A stretch of 64,000 bases of DNA, from the NCBI GenBank assembly GCA_015501605.1, contig JADNRZ010000001.1, positions 2,542,001 to 2,606,000 on the forward strand. The letters are read 5' to 3'. A model generated the notes under the pieces. The model did not search any database, was not told the origin of the DNA, and saw nothing but the letters and a program-made list of their open reading frames with translations. Positions within the stretch are counted from its first letter, which is position 1; each line of letters begins with the position of its first letter. This document shows, one piece after another, positions 12,601 to 22,591 of the stretch. This DNA comes from Panaeolus papilionaceus (lineage: Eukaryota; Basidiomycota; Agaricomycetes; Agaricales). A program made the translations under genes and the position numbers.

Positions 12601-13151
12601 GCGTCGATATCAGGAGGTCTCCGCAAAGGCTTTGACCATCTTGTGCGCTGCAATGAGGCAGTCGCCTGAGAAGCGACATGTCTGCACTGAATCGCTGGAG
12701 ATCTCGATGAAGAGGATGAATGCCGAAGGGGTTCCACCGTCCGGAGAGGACGATGAGAGTGGTTTCGCGTCAACCTTTTCGTCCGTAGACGTGGGCGAGG
12801 TTTGCTAATTTCTCCTTCCCTCAAAGAATTGAGGGAACTGCCTGGAAAGAAATGAAAACAAAGTTGAGTTCAATTTGTACGTTACTCACTTTGGCAAAAC
12901 ACGGAGTGACGAGAATTTGAACAAGCCCATGTCTGACAATCCTGAACCTGACGCTGCGTAGACTCCGAGGTGACATCCGTAGCACGACCTTTGCCCTTTA
13001 TATCACGAGGAGAAGGAGTAAAGAAGTTGGAAGAAAATGAAGGTGTTGCAGAGGGCTTTAACTTTCGAGATAGTGAACGCGACGCCCGCACGACAGAAGA
13101 CCGGGATGTTGGTCGAAAAGAGTTGAAAACACCAGAAGCCAGAGGTTCCAT
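9675..13151 (-). CDS. Large pentatricopeptide-repeat (PPR) protein
   Basis: RNA-binding helical-repeat protein; fungal members act mainly on mitochondrial transcripts. The ATG at 13151 opens a short first exon (MEPLASGVFNSFRPTSRSSV...) that is Arg/Ser-rich and looks like a mitochondrial presequence. A roughly 45-nt intron near 12845-12890 (TGC CAA A^gtgagt ... ccag^GC AGT) joins it to a single uninterrupted exon of more than 1,000 codons. Degenerate 35-residue repeats are visible in the middle, for example ALYAHSLTGNSDGVAHWLQD, GLKPNIQIFTIVIQTFARLG, GVNPSLVTYTVIISYFAKR, GVTPDTIMTRALLDAYAESG and GFTPSATTFSSIIKAYGYN. The C-terminal 250 residues lack clear repeats. No SMR or other catalytic tail is seen. 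It is divergent from the GNAT gene at 13400. Specific orthology (for example to yeast Cya5 or other translation activators) cannot be decided here. Confidence 0.9.
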
Positions 13152-13399
13152 TAAGTAGGAAACCAAAGCTAATAAATAATAAATAAAATGTTATTATTTG
13201 AAGAATAAAATGTTCACCTTTCCTCCAACAATAGATTACTGAAGAATGAGTAAAGTATCGCGGTTGACCGGGTTCTGCGAGCCAGACTTGAAGGTTACTC
13301 CAAAAAAATCCAAAGGGTGTAGGCTTATGTAAGACAATTCAAATAGCCGTCTGTCCGAGCCCCTCCTTCCTTCAACCTCATCAACGTTCAGAAGCAGAG
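13152..13399. promoter_or_regulatory. Divergent promoter PPR <-> GNAT
   Basis: This 248-nt spacer lies between two head-to-head start codons. The stretch at 13168-13215 is very AT-rich. The GNAT-proximal 50 nt are C/T-rich (gagcccctccttccttcaac at about 13357-13376), resembling a fungal pyrimidine-rich initiator region. It probably serves both genes. Confidence 0.55.
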
Positions 13400-14768
13400 A
13401 TGGTAACAGTTCCACATGAAGTGATACATGCGAAGACTACAAAAGACTTAGAGCAATGTATTAAAATTGTATGCAGCTTTAATTCTTTTTTTCTTTGTTT
13501 GAAAGTAACTAACAAATTTCATCCCAGAGAATAGCAGTGTTCACACATGAACAAAAATTCCCAATAGAAACTGAACTTGACGAGCATGTACTTCAAATTT
13601 TCGACTGACCTTTTGCAACTTCGCTCATCAACAAGCAAAAAGGATACACTGAATCCAGCGGATGCCCATTTTCTATTGCGATCGACACCATCTCTGACGC
13701 CGATAGGCACCATTAGGGGTTGTAAGTTGACTTCGACCCAAACGACAGAAAGTGGACTCCAAACAACCCAAACATATTACAAACTTACTCGCTTCGCTAT
13801 TCTAAAGGAATTCAGAGGTCAGCATCTAGGAGAGGTTCTTGTTCATAGGCTCCATGAGTGGGCCTTCGAGGATGCATTGCAGGATCAACTTCGATCCTCG
13901 ATCGGCACCTCAACCGTCAAACTAGTTGCCCATTCACAAATTTATGCCAACGGCTTCTACGCAAGGTGAGTTTACAAGTGATCATAACCAGGCATTTCGG
14001 AACGGAGCCCTAAGTGCCGTGCTTTGCTATAATGCCTCGCTTCAATTTCTTCCGTTCCTGTTGCAACATCGTCCGCAACCTATGTCTTTGGAGGGATTCG
14101 TATCATGTTTACAGTACATTACCCCGTTCCCGGCAATCCTCTTATGCAATATCACTACAAATGCTGCACACTTTGTTTTTTCCCGTGCCTTGACAAGTCC
14201 AGATTCCAAACTTTCCTTGACGTGACCTGCCCTGCGTCTTATGCCTGGATTTCGGTCATTCTGAAATCTACGAAAGAACAGACAACTGACTTGCGCCTTA
14301 TCTTTGCTTAGATTTGGTTATGAGCCAGAGGTATGCTGCTGTTTACTTTTGCATCCGTGTGCCTCCCCTTCCACAGCAATTGCTGTATCCACCTAGCTCT
14401 CGAAAGGGATGTCTTTCCAGTCTTCTTTTGGTTTCATTTTCTTCAAATCTTCTGACGATTTTTCTTTTTTCTTTCTGAATAATTCATTGACCAACCTGCC
14501 ATCCGCACCCGTTCGACATGACACTATCCATCTAATGACTCATATCCCCACTCCTGACCACGCACATTGACGGTTTGCAACCATTGCATATCAATGATGT
14601 GCATAATCACGACCCTATGGTCATGTCATCATTTTGGCTCCATTGCTCATCGTCCACAATGTCAACGTATAGGGAGAAGAATTCGATGAAGATGGGGCAC
14701 CTCATCAGAAAATGGTCCTCCATATCCCTATGACCCAAGATAATACTAGTGCTATTGCACCCACATGA
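13400..14768 (+). CDS. GNAT-family N-acetyltransferase
   Basis: Small acetyltransferase of the acetyl-CoA-dependent GNAT fold; the substrate is unknown. Exon 1 starts at ATG 13400 (MVTVPHEVIHAKTTKDLEQC). Exon 2 is RIAVFTHEQKFPIETELDEH, and a splice near 13589-13644 leads to DTLNPADAHFLLRSTPSLTP. The acetyl-CoA loop lies in RFAILKEFRGQHLGEVLVHR (motif A, R/Q-x-x-G-x form), followed by VKLVAHSQIYANGFYAR. After a 346-nt intron a 19-nt microexon (14312-14330) encodes FGYEPE. After a further 342-nt intron the last exon reads GEEFDEDGAPHQKMVLHIPM and ends at TGA 14768. The rebuilt FYARFGYEPEGEEFDEDGAPH matches the usual FYxKFGFxPxGxxFxEDGIPH end of this family, which is why I trust the two long introns. 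Total is about 175 residues. Confidence 0.85.
14312..14330 (+). other. 19-nt microexon in the GNAT gene
   Basis: The flanks are cttag at 14307-14311 and gtatgc at 14331. Exon phase is 2 in (GCA AG^A) and 0 out (GAG^GGA). It supplies FGYEPE, the conserved loop before the final strand. The flanking introns are 13966-14311 and 14331-14672. Confidence 0.7.
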
Positions 14769-17700
14769 TAAAGTCGCAAACACCGGGTTTAATTGGACGG
14801 GAACCGCAGCTGACACGACGGGCAGGGCAGGGGTAATCATCGAAATGTTCCTTGTACCTACAAACCAATCTGCACTCGTGTTTCTCGAAACATTCCGCGA
14901 ACCAGATATCCGAGGTTGCAATACCAAAGGTAGTTACTTACTTGAAATCCAAGCCCTTAAGAACCCTACAGAGGCGTGGTCAGGTTCAAGCATCAAATCC
15001 TATCCTCATGTATTCTTGAAAGCCGGCATCCCACCGTCTCTCACCCATTTCCCCATGTCCCAGAGCACGATCGTCGCTCAGACGTCACACCACCTCGAGA
15101 TGGTGTTCATCCATCGTTAGTGCGCAATACGCTGATGATTCACATCCAATCCCCACACTATCTTCCCATCGTTGTTTGCTTCTGCGTCCGCGTGATCCTA
15201 CTCGTATCTCATCTATGTCTACTTTCCTGATAGCTGATGGGAAGTTGGACGTCGTGGACCTTAAACATTTGACATTCTTTGACATCACCGTTTGCTTTGA
15301 TTTAGATGAGGATGTGGCTATCTATCTAAGTTAATATTCGATGACGTATGACATCTCTCCCTAAATCTGTACTTGGTTTCGATAACACAAGAACTGTGCC
15401 GATTAATGCTCAAGGTCTCCTCATGGCTTCACGGGTTGTCGCTGGCAGCATTGTGTGCCTATTGCACCTCCCCCGTTCCGGTGTCTCCAGCTAATGTAAT
15501 AGCCAATGGTCGTCGTGTCCACTTCTGCCCATTGCTGGTTATTTCCTTCTACAGCACTCTATAGTAACGCGGATGCAGTCCCTGGGTCGTTACCTCGATA
15601 CGCTGTCATGAAGGAGACCCTTCACCTTTCTTCCAAAAAATCCATTTGGCGAGTTTCAAAAAGGCACATATCTATTTCTTCTGGATGCGTTGCTATCAAA
15701 AAGCGCCATTTTTCTCAGCATAAGATAACTCAAGGATAACCAGTGGATAACATCCAGAAGAGCTCCCGTAACATCGTGGTTAACTCGGAATCGATTCCCA
15801 CCTACGGATTCCATCGAATTAACCTCGAAAGCACGAAAACATTATTCGAAAAGGTTCTAGCCCATAATCTTATGCCGGTACTAAGAATGATTTAATTAAC
15901 GCCCTGGAATCTCCTCTGCGAGAACAAGGAACACATTGATGGTATCTGACTGGCACAGGTCTCAGTTATCCGATACGATGTAGAACCCCGAATCAAAAGT
16001 TATTCTGAGCTTTGGTGCATTCTCGGTCGTACCCCGAAAGTACTGATATCTCAATACAGCCTGTTGAGTGGTAGCATATCGTTCTGCCTGCCACTTCTTG
16101 GCCTGATCCAGGTTTCAGAATCCTCGCAACTATCGAAGTGGCGTATCACCGGTACCAACAGCCTAACACCATCTACATCGGATACAAATCAAATCCGACG
16201 GAAGACGCCCATAATCTCCACTAAACTTGCTAAGGAAAAACACCGCAACTGAAACGTCCATAGCGCCATGCTGTCGTTCGTCGACTATTGCTAGGTTCTG
16301 TGCACAAGCGATCGCCCATTGCTCATCTACTATGCTGCGGACTTAGCGTCGTCGTCGTTTCGAGGACAAGGAGCTACCATCCACAATTGTCCTTATACAT
16401 ACCAGGCACTTTTCTCTCTCTCCCGCCGATCCCCCGTCGTCAGTGACGCTAGTCCTCAATGCTACCAGCAAAAAAGTGGGATCTTGAAAGCAAGTCACCA
16501 ACGAGTCACCATGGTTAAGACACACGACGTGGGATCACAGGTTTCAGTCAACGTTCTGATTTACTTTTGGCAGTACTAAGCTTGAGAAAATTCGTTCCGT
16601 CTCAGTTGAGTAAATTATTCGACATGCGCGTCATGTATTACATGTAACCAAAGGGGTACCAATGTTCTGCAACCAGCTTTCCTGTCGGGGTACTTATCAG
16701 CTGGAAGGCACCGGCCAATACAACCGACCCTGTGAGGAATCATAATCAGACAAGATTCAATATCAATAGGGGTTGTCAACTCTTCTGTGCGGTCTTTCCG
16801 GTCATTCAATGCTCACTCAGCATTGTTACAAATAAATGATACAGTTTGAAGGTAACTTATTATTTCATTCACCATTAAACCGAAAAAGTTTGTATTGTGT
16901 GTAATTATTTAAATTACTATCACACATGTGTAGCTTGAATCGAAGAGTGGGGGGGAGGGAAGCAAACTAGACTAACTGCGGATTGAATCACTGGTATCAC
17001 TAGCATCACTAACTAATGACAAAACCTATCACTATCATATCTCATACTGAAATGGCTGGCTATCATACATTCATACAGAACAAAAGGAAATATACACAGC
17101 AGCGTCCTTAAAGAGCGCTACTTTAACACGCCCACAAGTCCAAAAGCTCCCAATTCGACAACGGCGCCCACAACCCACAACTCGGAAATGAAATCGCCGT
17201 CAATTGCGAAATTAAGGTCACGCCAACGACCACCACCGCTCCCGCCGGCAGATTCCATGGTGGTGTGCCATCTGACAGTGGCCCTCAGGCTAAGCAAAGG
17301 GTCCAATAGTCGACGAGGAGCCAGGGTCCTTGAACCCCGATGACGAGTAGCAACCTAGCCCGATTATGATTCCGTCTACTGCGGTCACAGATGACGGGCC
17401 CGGATATCCAAAAATCTGAGTGATATGGATGCTGGGGACAGGGTAGTTGCTATCGAAGAGGGATCCGACATGGGATGATTGAAGGGTGGGGTAACATTGT
17501 TGACGTCTGGTCGGGATGGAGAGGGAAAAGAGGTCGGCTGATATTGGGGAAAGCAGGCTTAGGCGATGATTGGATATCAAAAGATAAGATATCAAGAGAG
17601 CAATAATGAGAAACAAAAAGGAGGAGATGACGTCCCATTCTAGAAATACAGCATATAAATATATGTATAGTAACACAAGAGGGCGAGATTGAGGGGGGGA

Positions 17701-18456
17701 TAGTATGGGACAAGGCACATGCCAAAGATGAGGGAAAGAAAATAGATTAATTCGTGTCGGGGTCATGTCGTGAAAAAGAAAAACGAAGAGAATGAGCAGT
17801 GTTCAGGGAAGGCTATATTACAACGGAAGATGGCGAGAGAAGTAAAAAATAAGCGTCTATAGGAGAAAGCGCACGTCGGATACCAAGGTTACTGTTGGGG
17901 ATGCCGTATTGTCCAGTCTATTTCGTCTCTGCAGGGAGTGTGTCGATGGAGGAACAATCCAGATCCAGAGGAGCGCTTGGATTGGGAAATATTTTACAAT
18001 ATTTTGATGATGATCGACATTGACAAGAGAGAGAGGGAGACCAAGGTAACCGGCATGTCCACACATAAGCAGGAGAACGTGAGAAGGGGATTGGGATGCA
18101 ATGGTAACTTGGAATGAAGCCGATGTACGTCAAGATGGAAAGCGAAGGGAGAACATAAAAAAAAGGGCGAAAAAAAAAGAGTATTTGAGTGTCTTTTGCG
18201 TGAGACAGGTCGTCATGGCAGTCAACGAGAAAAATATATCACATTGAATCAGAAACAAGAAGAAAAAAGAGACATGCATAAGCTGATTCCGAGTGAGCCT
18301 CTTGTGAGTATGAATTGAAGAAAAACGAAGAGAACTATGAAACACCAATGAGGACAGGCAATAAAACACACACATATATCATAACGAAAAGTGGTCATCA
18401 ATTTGGCACAAGCGCGCCAAACGGGAGAAAAAGAACAGGGCTGTTGGATTTCCTGT
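14769..18456. other. Gene-poor interval with no recognised gene
   Basis: No convincing gene was found in 3.7 kb. Short open frames occur at 14769-15120, 15373-15740, 16064-16250 and 16319-16580, but none shows a domain, splice-joined continuation or composition expected of a protein. From about 16800 to 17080 the sequence is AT-rich. From about 17440 to 18456 the plus strand is purine-rich; read as the minus-strand transcript this is pyrimidine-rich sequence just downstream of the HMG gene stop, so part of it is probably its 3' UTR. Confidence 0.5.
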
Positions 18457-21059
18457 TCACGAGCGAGAGACACGGTTAGGTCTCTCGCTATCGTCGGTCG
18501 AGAATCCTTGGTCGCTCTCCGACTCGGACTCTGTCTTGACGATGGAGAAGGGGAGGCTCATACTTCCGAAACTCGATGAGCCATCTAGGCCTGGCATGAT
18601 GCTGAAATTGATGCTTGCAGATGCGTTGCCGCCGAAGCCGGTTGTTCCTTCCTCGTAAAGCCGCCTTGCGGCTTCGTATTCCATCTTTTCCTGCTCTGCC
18701 TGAGCAAGGAAAGGCTATGCAAACAAAAAAGAAAGATGATCAGTACATGAATGAATAGAAAGGGCGCATGATTATGACAAAGACGAAAGTGGTAAATGGA
18801 TAGAGTCAAGTTATAAATGGGAAAGCGGGGAATGGAGGCCACCACAGGAACCCCATGCGCAGACAAGTTTTGTTAGAAATGGAGCCCCCCAATCGGGAGA
18901 ATCGGGGAAAGGTAAGTTGAGCAAAGCTCCACGACACATTGTTCAAAAATAGAAGGAGGGATAAAAACGTTTTCCGTTCATGAGCAGCACCAGAAACAAA
19001 GAAGATAAGGCAAAAAGTGCATGCAGTGTCAAAGAAAAATGAAACCGAAAAAAAGAGTACCCACCTGCCTCTCCGCATCAGTCATACTCCGCCATTTGGC
19101 GGCGGCGAGGACGCTTTGCTTTGTTGTTTCGGTCTCATCGCCAAAGATGTCCTTGACGAGCTGCTGGTTCGCCCTGATGCGCTGCAAGAACATAAAATAC
19201 GCACTAAGAGGTTTCTTAGGCGCATTCGGGTCCTTGATATTACTCTTCCTGGACTTGCCCGCTTTACGTTGGGCGGCACGGAAGAGGTTTTCGCGCTTGA
19301 TGTCCTCGGGCGTCAAAGTGCGCATGTAAGCTTCATGCTCCTTTTCACGCGCCTCCTTCATGGCCTGAGATCTGCGTTTGTAGGGCTATTAAAATCGTGG
19401 ATTAGAAGTGGAGCACGAGTTTGAAAGGATGGATGGTGGCGCGGTTGTAAGTTAATGAAAAGTGAATTGGGCAGAAAGAGGGAGGGTGGGTGATCAGCCT
19501 ATGTCATCATGATAATAATATAACAAGTGAAGGATACTAACCTCCTTCTCCGCAGCGCTTAGACAAGCATACTCCTGACCTGCTTCTTTGGCTGCTTGTG
19601 CGACGTTCAACTTGCGAGTTCCAGAAGCCTGTTGCTTCTGAATCCAGTCGGTGAAGTAAAGTTGCCAGGCTGACGGCGCCAATTTAGGTGGTCTTAGGAC
19701 GGATTTGAGGGCTACAGGTTTAGGAAGGGAGGATATTACGACAGCAAACGAGGCGGTGGCAAGGATAAAAATAGCGAGTGTGGAGAGATAATGGAGATAA
19801 TAAAGTCAGCACAGGTGACAAAACAAAAAATAGACGCGTCGACACGTCCTTGAGGAAGAATAATGGAGAGATGACTTACGACCGTCTTTAGAACTAGAGC
19901 TTGAGCCAGAGAAGGACGTGGAACCGGAAGTGCTTGCCGAGATAGGGGCAGGAGTCTCTTCACGTTTGCGCCGGCGAATGGTGGCATCCTTATCCTCCCT
20001 CTCTACTGAATCTCTCTCGTCGCTCATCGCAGAACCGGCACGCTTGGAATAATTTCTGGACATGACAAGATTGCCGATAGCGTCTGAGAGTGTTGGGGCG
20101 CTAGCTGACTGGAACATGACACCTCCGAGTGATGCTCGGCGAATTGGAATACGCTGACGAATGGTGGTTGTACTGCTGCCTAGATCCTCCGAGTCATTAA
20201 GACTAGAGGTGTGAAGGGATGAAGTATTGATGGTGGACATGATGGGAGAGACTGAAGACATGGGAGAATGACGAATGGAAGGCCTCGTTGAATGAGTACG
20301 AATAGCACTTGACGTATCCCATAAGTGAGCGTTATTCCAACTTGATGACTGAGGATGGATATCACGAGCAGAGATGGCAGAATGGACGCGTGGACGAGTA
20401 GCCGCAGCAGAAACACGGATAGTCTGCTGTTGCTGCTGCTGTTGATGATGATGTAGATGTAGATGTGAGTGATGGAAGTCGTCGAATGAGTCAAAAGACG
20501 AAGGGGATGATGGGGACAGACTCCTGGGCACAGCAAAAGCAGTAGGTGATAGTGAGCCAAACTGATGATGATGGTCTGGATAACCAAGGAAAGAAGAAGA
20601 AGCGACAGAATCTGTTGGTGAAGGAATTGGAATTGGTGATGAGGGTGAAGGACCTTGTACGTTGGTGGTATTGATAGAGAGATCTGGGTCGTTTATCCAG
20701 TGTGTTATATCAATAGGATTATTATCCTCAGCGCCTGGACTATACATGACTGGATTATACTCCCCCGTCGTCGTTGTGGTTGTCGGTGAAGTGGGAGATA
20801 CCAAATCATAAGAAAAGTAGGTCTTGTCGTCGACTAGCATGTTCATGCCATGGTCGATTGTATGATTTGAGATGGGATAAGGAGAGTTGTCCCATTGATA
20901 GGGCGCGTCAAGGTCGATGGGTCCAAATATCATGTGGTCGCTGTGAGAGGTATCGTCGAATGTTAACTGGGGCATGATTGAACGATGAACAAGGCGTCTT
21001 GTTGATAATGGTAAGAGACGTCTTTGAGAGTAAAGTAGGGATCTTTGAAATAGCATCAT
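18457..21059 (-). CDS. Two-HMG-box protein (Exp1-like transcription regulator)
   Basis: Predicted nuclear DNA-binding protein of about 640 residues. Exon 1 (19880-21059, about 393 codons) is disordered and Ser/Thr/Pro/His-rich, with a HHHQQQQQQQ tract (20423-20468), then a basic RRRKREETPAP patch. A splice (SKDG^P...) leads to HMG box A: KLAPSAWQLYFTDWIQKQQA, QAAKEAGQEYACLSAAEKE, PYKRRSQAMKEAREKEHEAY. A linker (LTPEDIKRENLFRAAQRKAG) precedes HMG box B: DPNAPKKPLSAYFMFLQRIR, QSVLAAAKWRSMTDAERQPF, LAQAEQEKMEYEAARRLYEE. A Ser/Asp-rich tail ends at 18457. Tandem HMG boxes near the C-terminus after a long acidic/Ser-rich N-terminus recall Coprinopsis cinerea Exp1, the HMG1/2-like regulator of cap expansion and autolysis. 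That link is inference; the HMG boxes themselves are clear. Confidence 0.85.
20423..20468. repeat. Coding trinucleotide repeat (polyGln/His)
   Basis: Imperfect CTG/TTG then ATG/TAG-type triplets, on the minus strand CAG/CAA/CAT/CAC, encode a run of histidines and seven glutamines inside the disordered N-terminal half of the HMG-box protein. It is likely length-variable between strains. Confidence 0.8.
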
Positions 21060-21276
21060 GGTGGTCTATTTGAATGATTACACGAAAGGTCACTTAAAGA
21101 ATCCTAGGGTTTGGTTCAAAATCCAAGATTCACAAAAAAAACATTTATGGCATCTCAGACCCGTAACCTTGGTAAAATCTAAAATCTTACACGGTCTTTC
21201 CTCTTCCCATTAAGAAATTATCTATTATTTCTGACTCAGGTCTATAAAAAAAATAAAATGTATATTTTATTCTCCT

Positions 21277-22210
21277 CTAAGAAAGGCGTAGGTCCTGAGT
21301 CTCAAACTTGGGCTGGTTGTAGACGCTCTTTCCAACCTAGATACGCATAGTCGTCAATTAAATTATTCCCATAGAATAATAAAACGTCAACAATCTCTCT
21401 TACCTCCCATCCAGGAACATCTTTCATAATCTCCTTCTCCAGTTGTAAACCAGCTTGTTGAGCAGCATAAGCTTTACGGTCACCTTCAGCCATAAGCATT
21501 GGTACTAGGTGTATCCGTGACCACACTTTCTCCCGTTGAAGTTCCCTGTTCAATTCACCTAAAGTCAGTTCATCTTCCACTTTGAGTACCGACACAAAAA
21601 CCGAATTCGGCTTTGTTTGAAAATCACTCTTGGATGGAATCGAATTTGACCACCAAGTTTTTGTTGTGATAACATCCAAACAACACCACAAAGAAACGAA
21701 AGCAATGGGGAAACGAGAAACAACAACGCAAAAGTATGTTCCAAACAAAGTTCGGAATCAACAACAGCCACTCCAACAGTCAACAAGGAGAATGGCGGCC
21801 GGATCCAAGACTAGTTTGGAAAGAGAACCACGTTTATCGTTGAGCGAGCACTTTCCACCACCACCTGAACATCAACATGACACGTTCCACGTCCAGCTGA
21901 CACTTTGTCCCCCTTCCCCATTGACTCGATACGGATGACCAGTCAACCGGAATTTATATGCCACATAAACATAAAGCAACAAATCTCAATGGACTCGCTG
22001 TCCATCCCGCAAAAGAAGAACGAAAAGTATCGATAAAGCAAAGGAACGGATCGGACAAACTCACCGTCTTTCCAAGTTGCCCTTGCCCAAACGATAGAAG
22101 CCATAAGCACAGATAGCGGTGACACCACCAAGAATGACATATGCGCCAGGCCCCTTGTATGGGAGGTTACGCTTATACTTGATAGCCCCAAAGCCGCCAG
22201 CTGGGGGCAT
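21277..22210 (-). CDS. NDUFA13: NADH:ubiquinone oxidoreductase subunit GRIM-19 / NDUFA13
   Basis: Accessory subunit of mitochondrial complex I with one membrane helix. The start at 22210 gives MPPAGGFGAIKYKRNLPYKG, the family's N-terminal signature (MPPPGGY...YKRNLP), then a transmembrane segment (GAYVILGGVTAICAYGFYRL). Exon 1 ends GNLERR at 22065. A 519-nt intron (21546-22064) follows, then ELQREKVWSRIHLVPMLMAE, DRKAYAAQQAGLQLEKEIMK, DVPGWE. A second intron of about 63 nt (about 21337-21399, gtaaga...tctag) must be removed to give the C-terminus VGKSVYNQPKFETQDLRLS, stop at 21277. This fits GRIM-19 better than reading straight through to a TGA at 21302. An in-frame upstream start could not be found. 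The gene is head to head with the INO80F-type gene. Confidence 0.88.
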
Positions 22211-22591
22211 ATCCCTGTTGAATGAGGAGGACCCAAAGTTAATACCTATTGTTGAACCATCGGAAGACCAAGTTGGCTATAACCACGTCAGAAATGAACG
22301 CACTGTCTAAATGGTTGTGCCACTACATAACAAATAGTTTGTTAGATATTGAATAACAAGTTATAAACATGACTCAAAACTCACTGATAGAGGAAGTAGT
22401 TTATTGGCAAAAGGTAATTGTCGCTCAATACACTGGTGGAGAAAGACGTGTGATCACGTGTTTAAGGCGGAAATAATCGTCGTTGGTGGAGGAGTTCCTT
22501 TTTTGGGAATATATTCTACGTTTATGCTGCCAGCAAGACAGTTGTTGATTTGAAGGAATTAGTCGTTAGTCGATGTTGATCCACAACGGTC
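22211..22591. promoter_or_regulatory. Divergent promoter NDUFA13 <-> INO80F-type gene
   Basis: This 381-nt bidirectional spacer carries one CACGTG at 22455-22460 and an AT-rich block at 22320-22370. No other motif can be assigned. Confidence 0.5.

Noticed and set aside
14749..15120. Plus-strand 123-codon frame after the GNAT gene
   Set aside because: It overlaps the true GNAT last exon in another frame and contains no recognisable motif.
17290..17766. 158-codon minus-strand ORF 3' of the HMG gene
   Set aside because: Same compositional cause; the N-terminus is hydrophobic but the rest has no protein-like pattern and there is no neighbour exon.
21302..21748. Open frame ending LGWKERLQPAQV as the C-terminus of NDUFA13
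   Set aside because: Removing a consensus 63-nt intron (about 21337-21399) gives VGKSVYNQPKFETQDLRLS, which fits the GRIM-19 C-terminus much better; the read-through version translates the intron.
21630..21938. Plus-strand ORF inside the long NDUFA13 intron
   Set aside because: Low-complexity, no domain, starts and stops within the intron; kept only as a remark on the intron.
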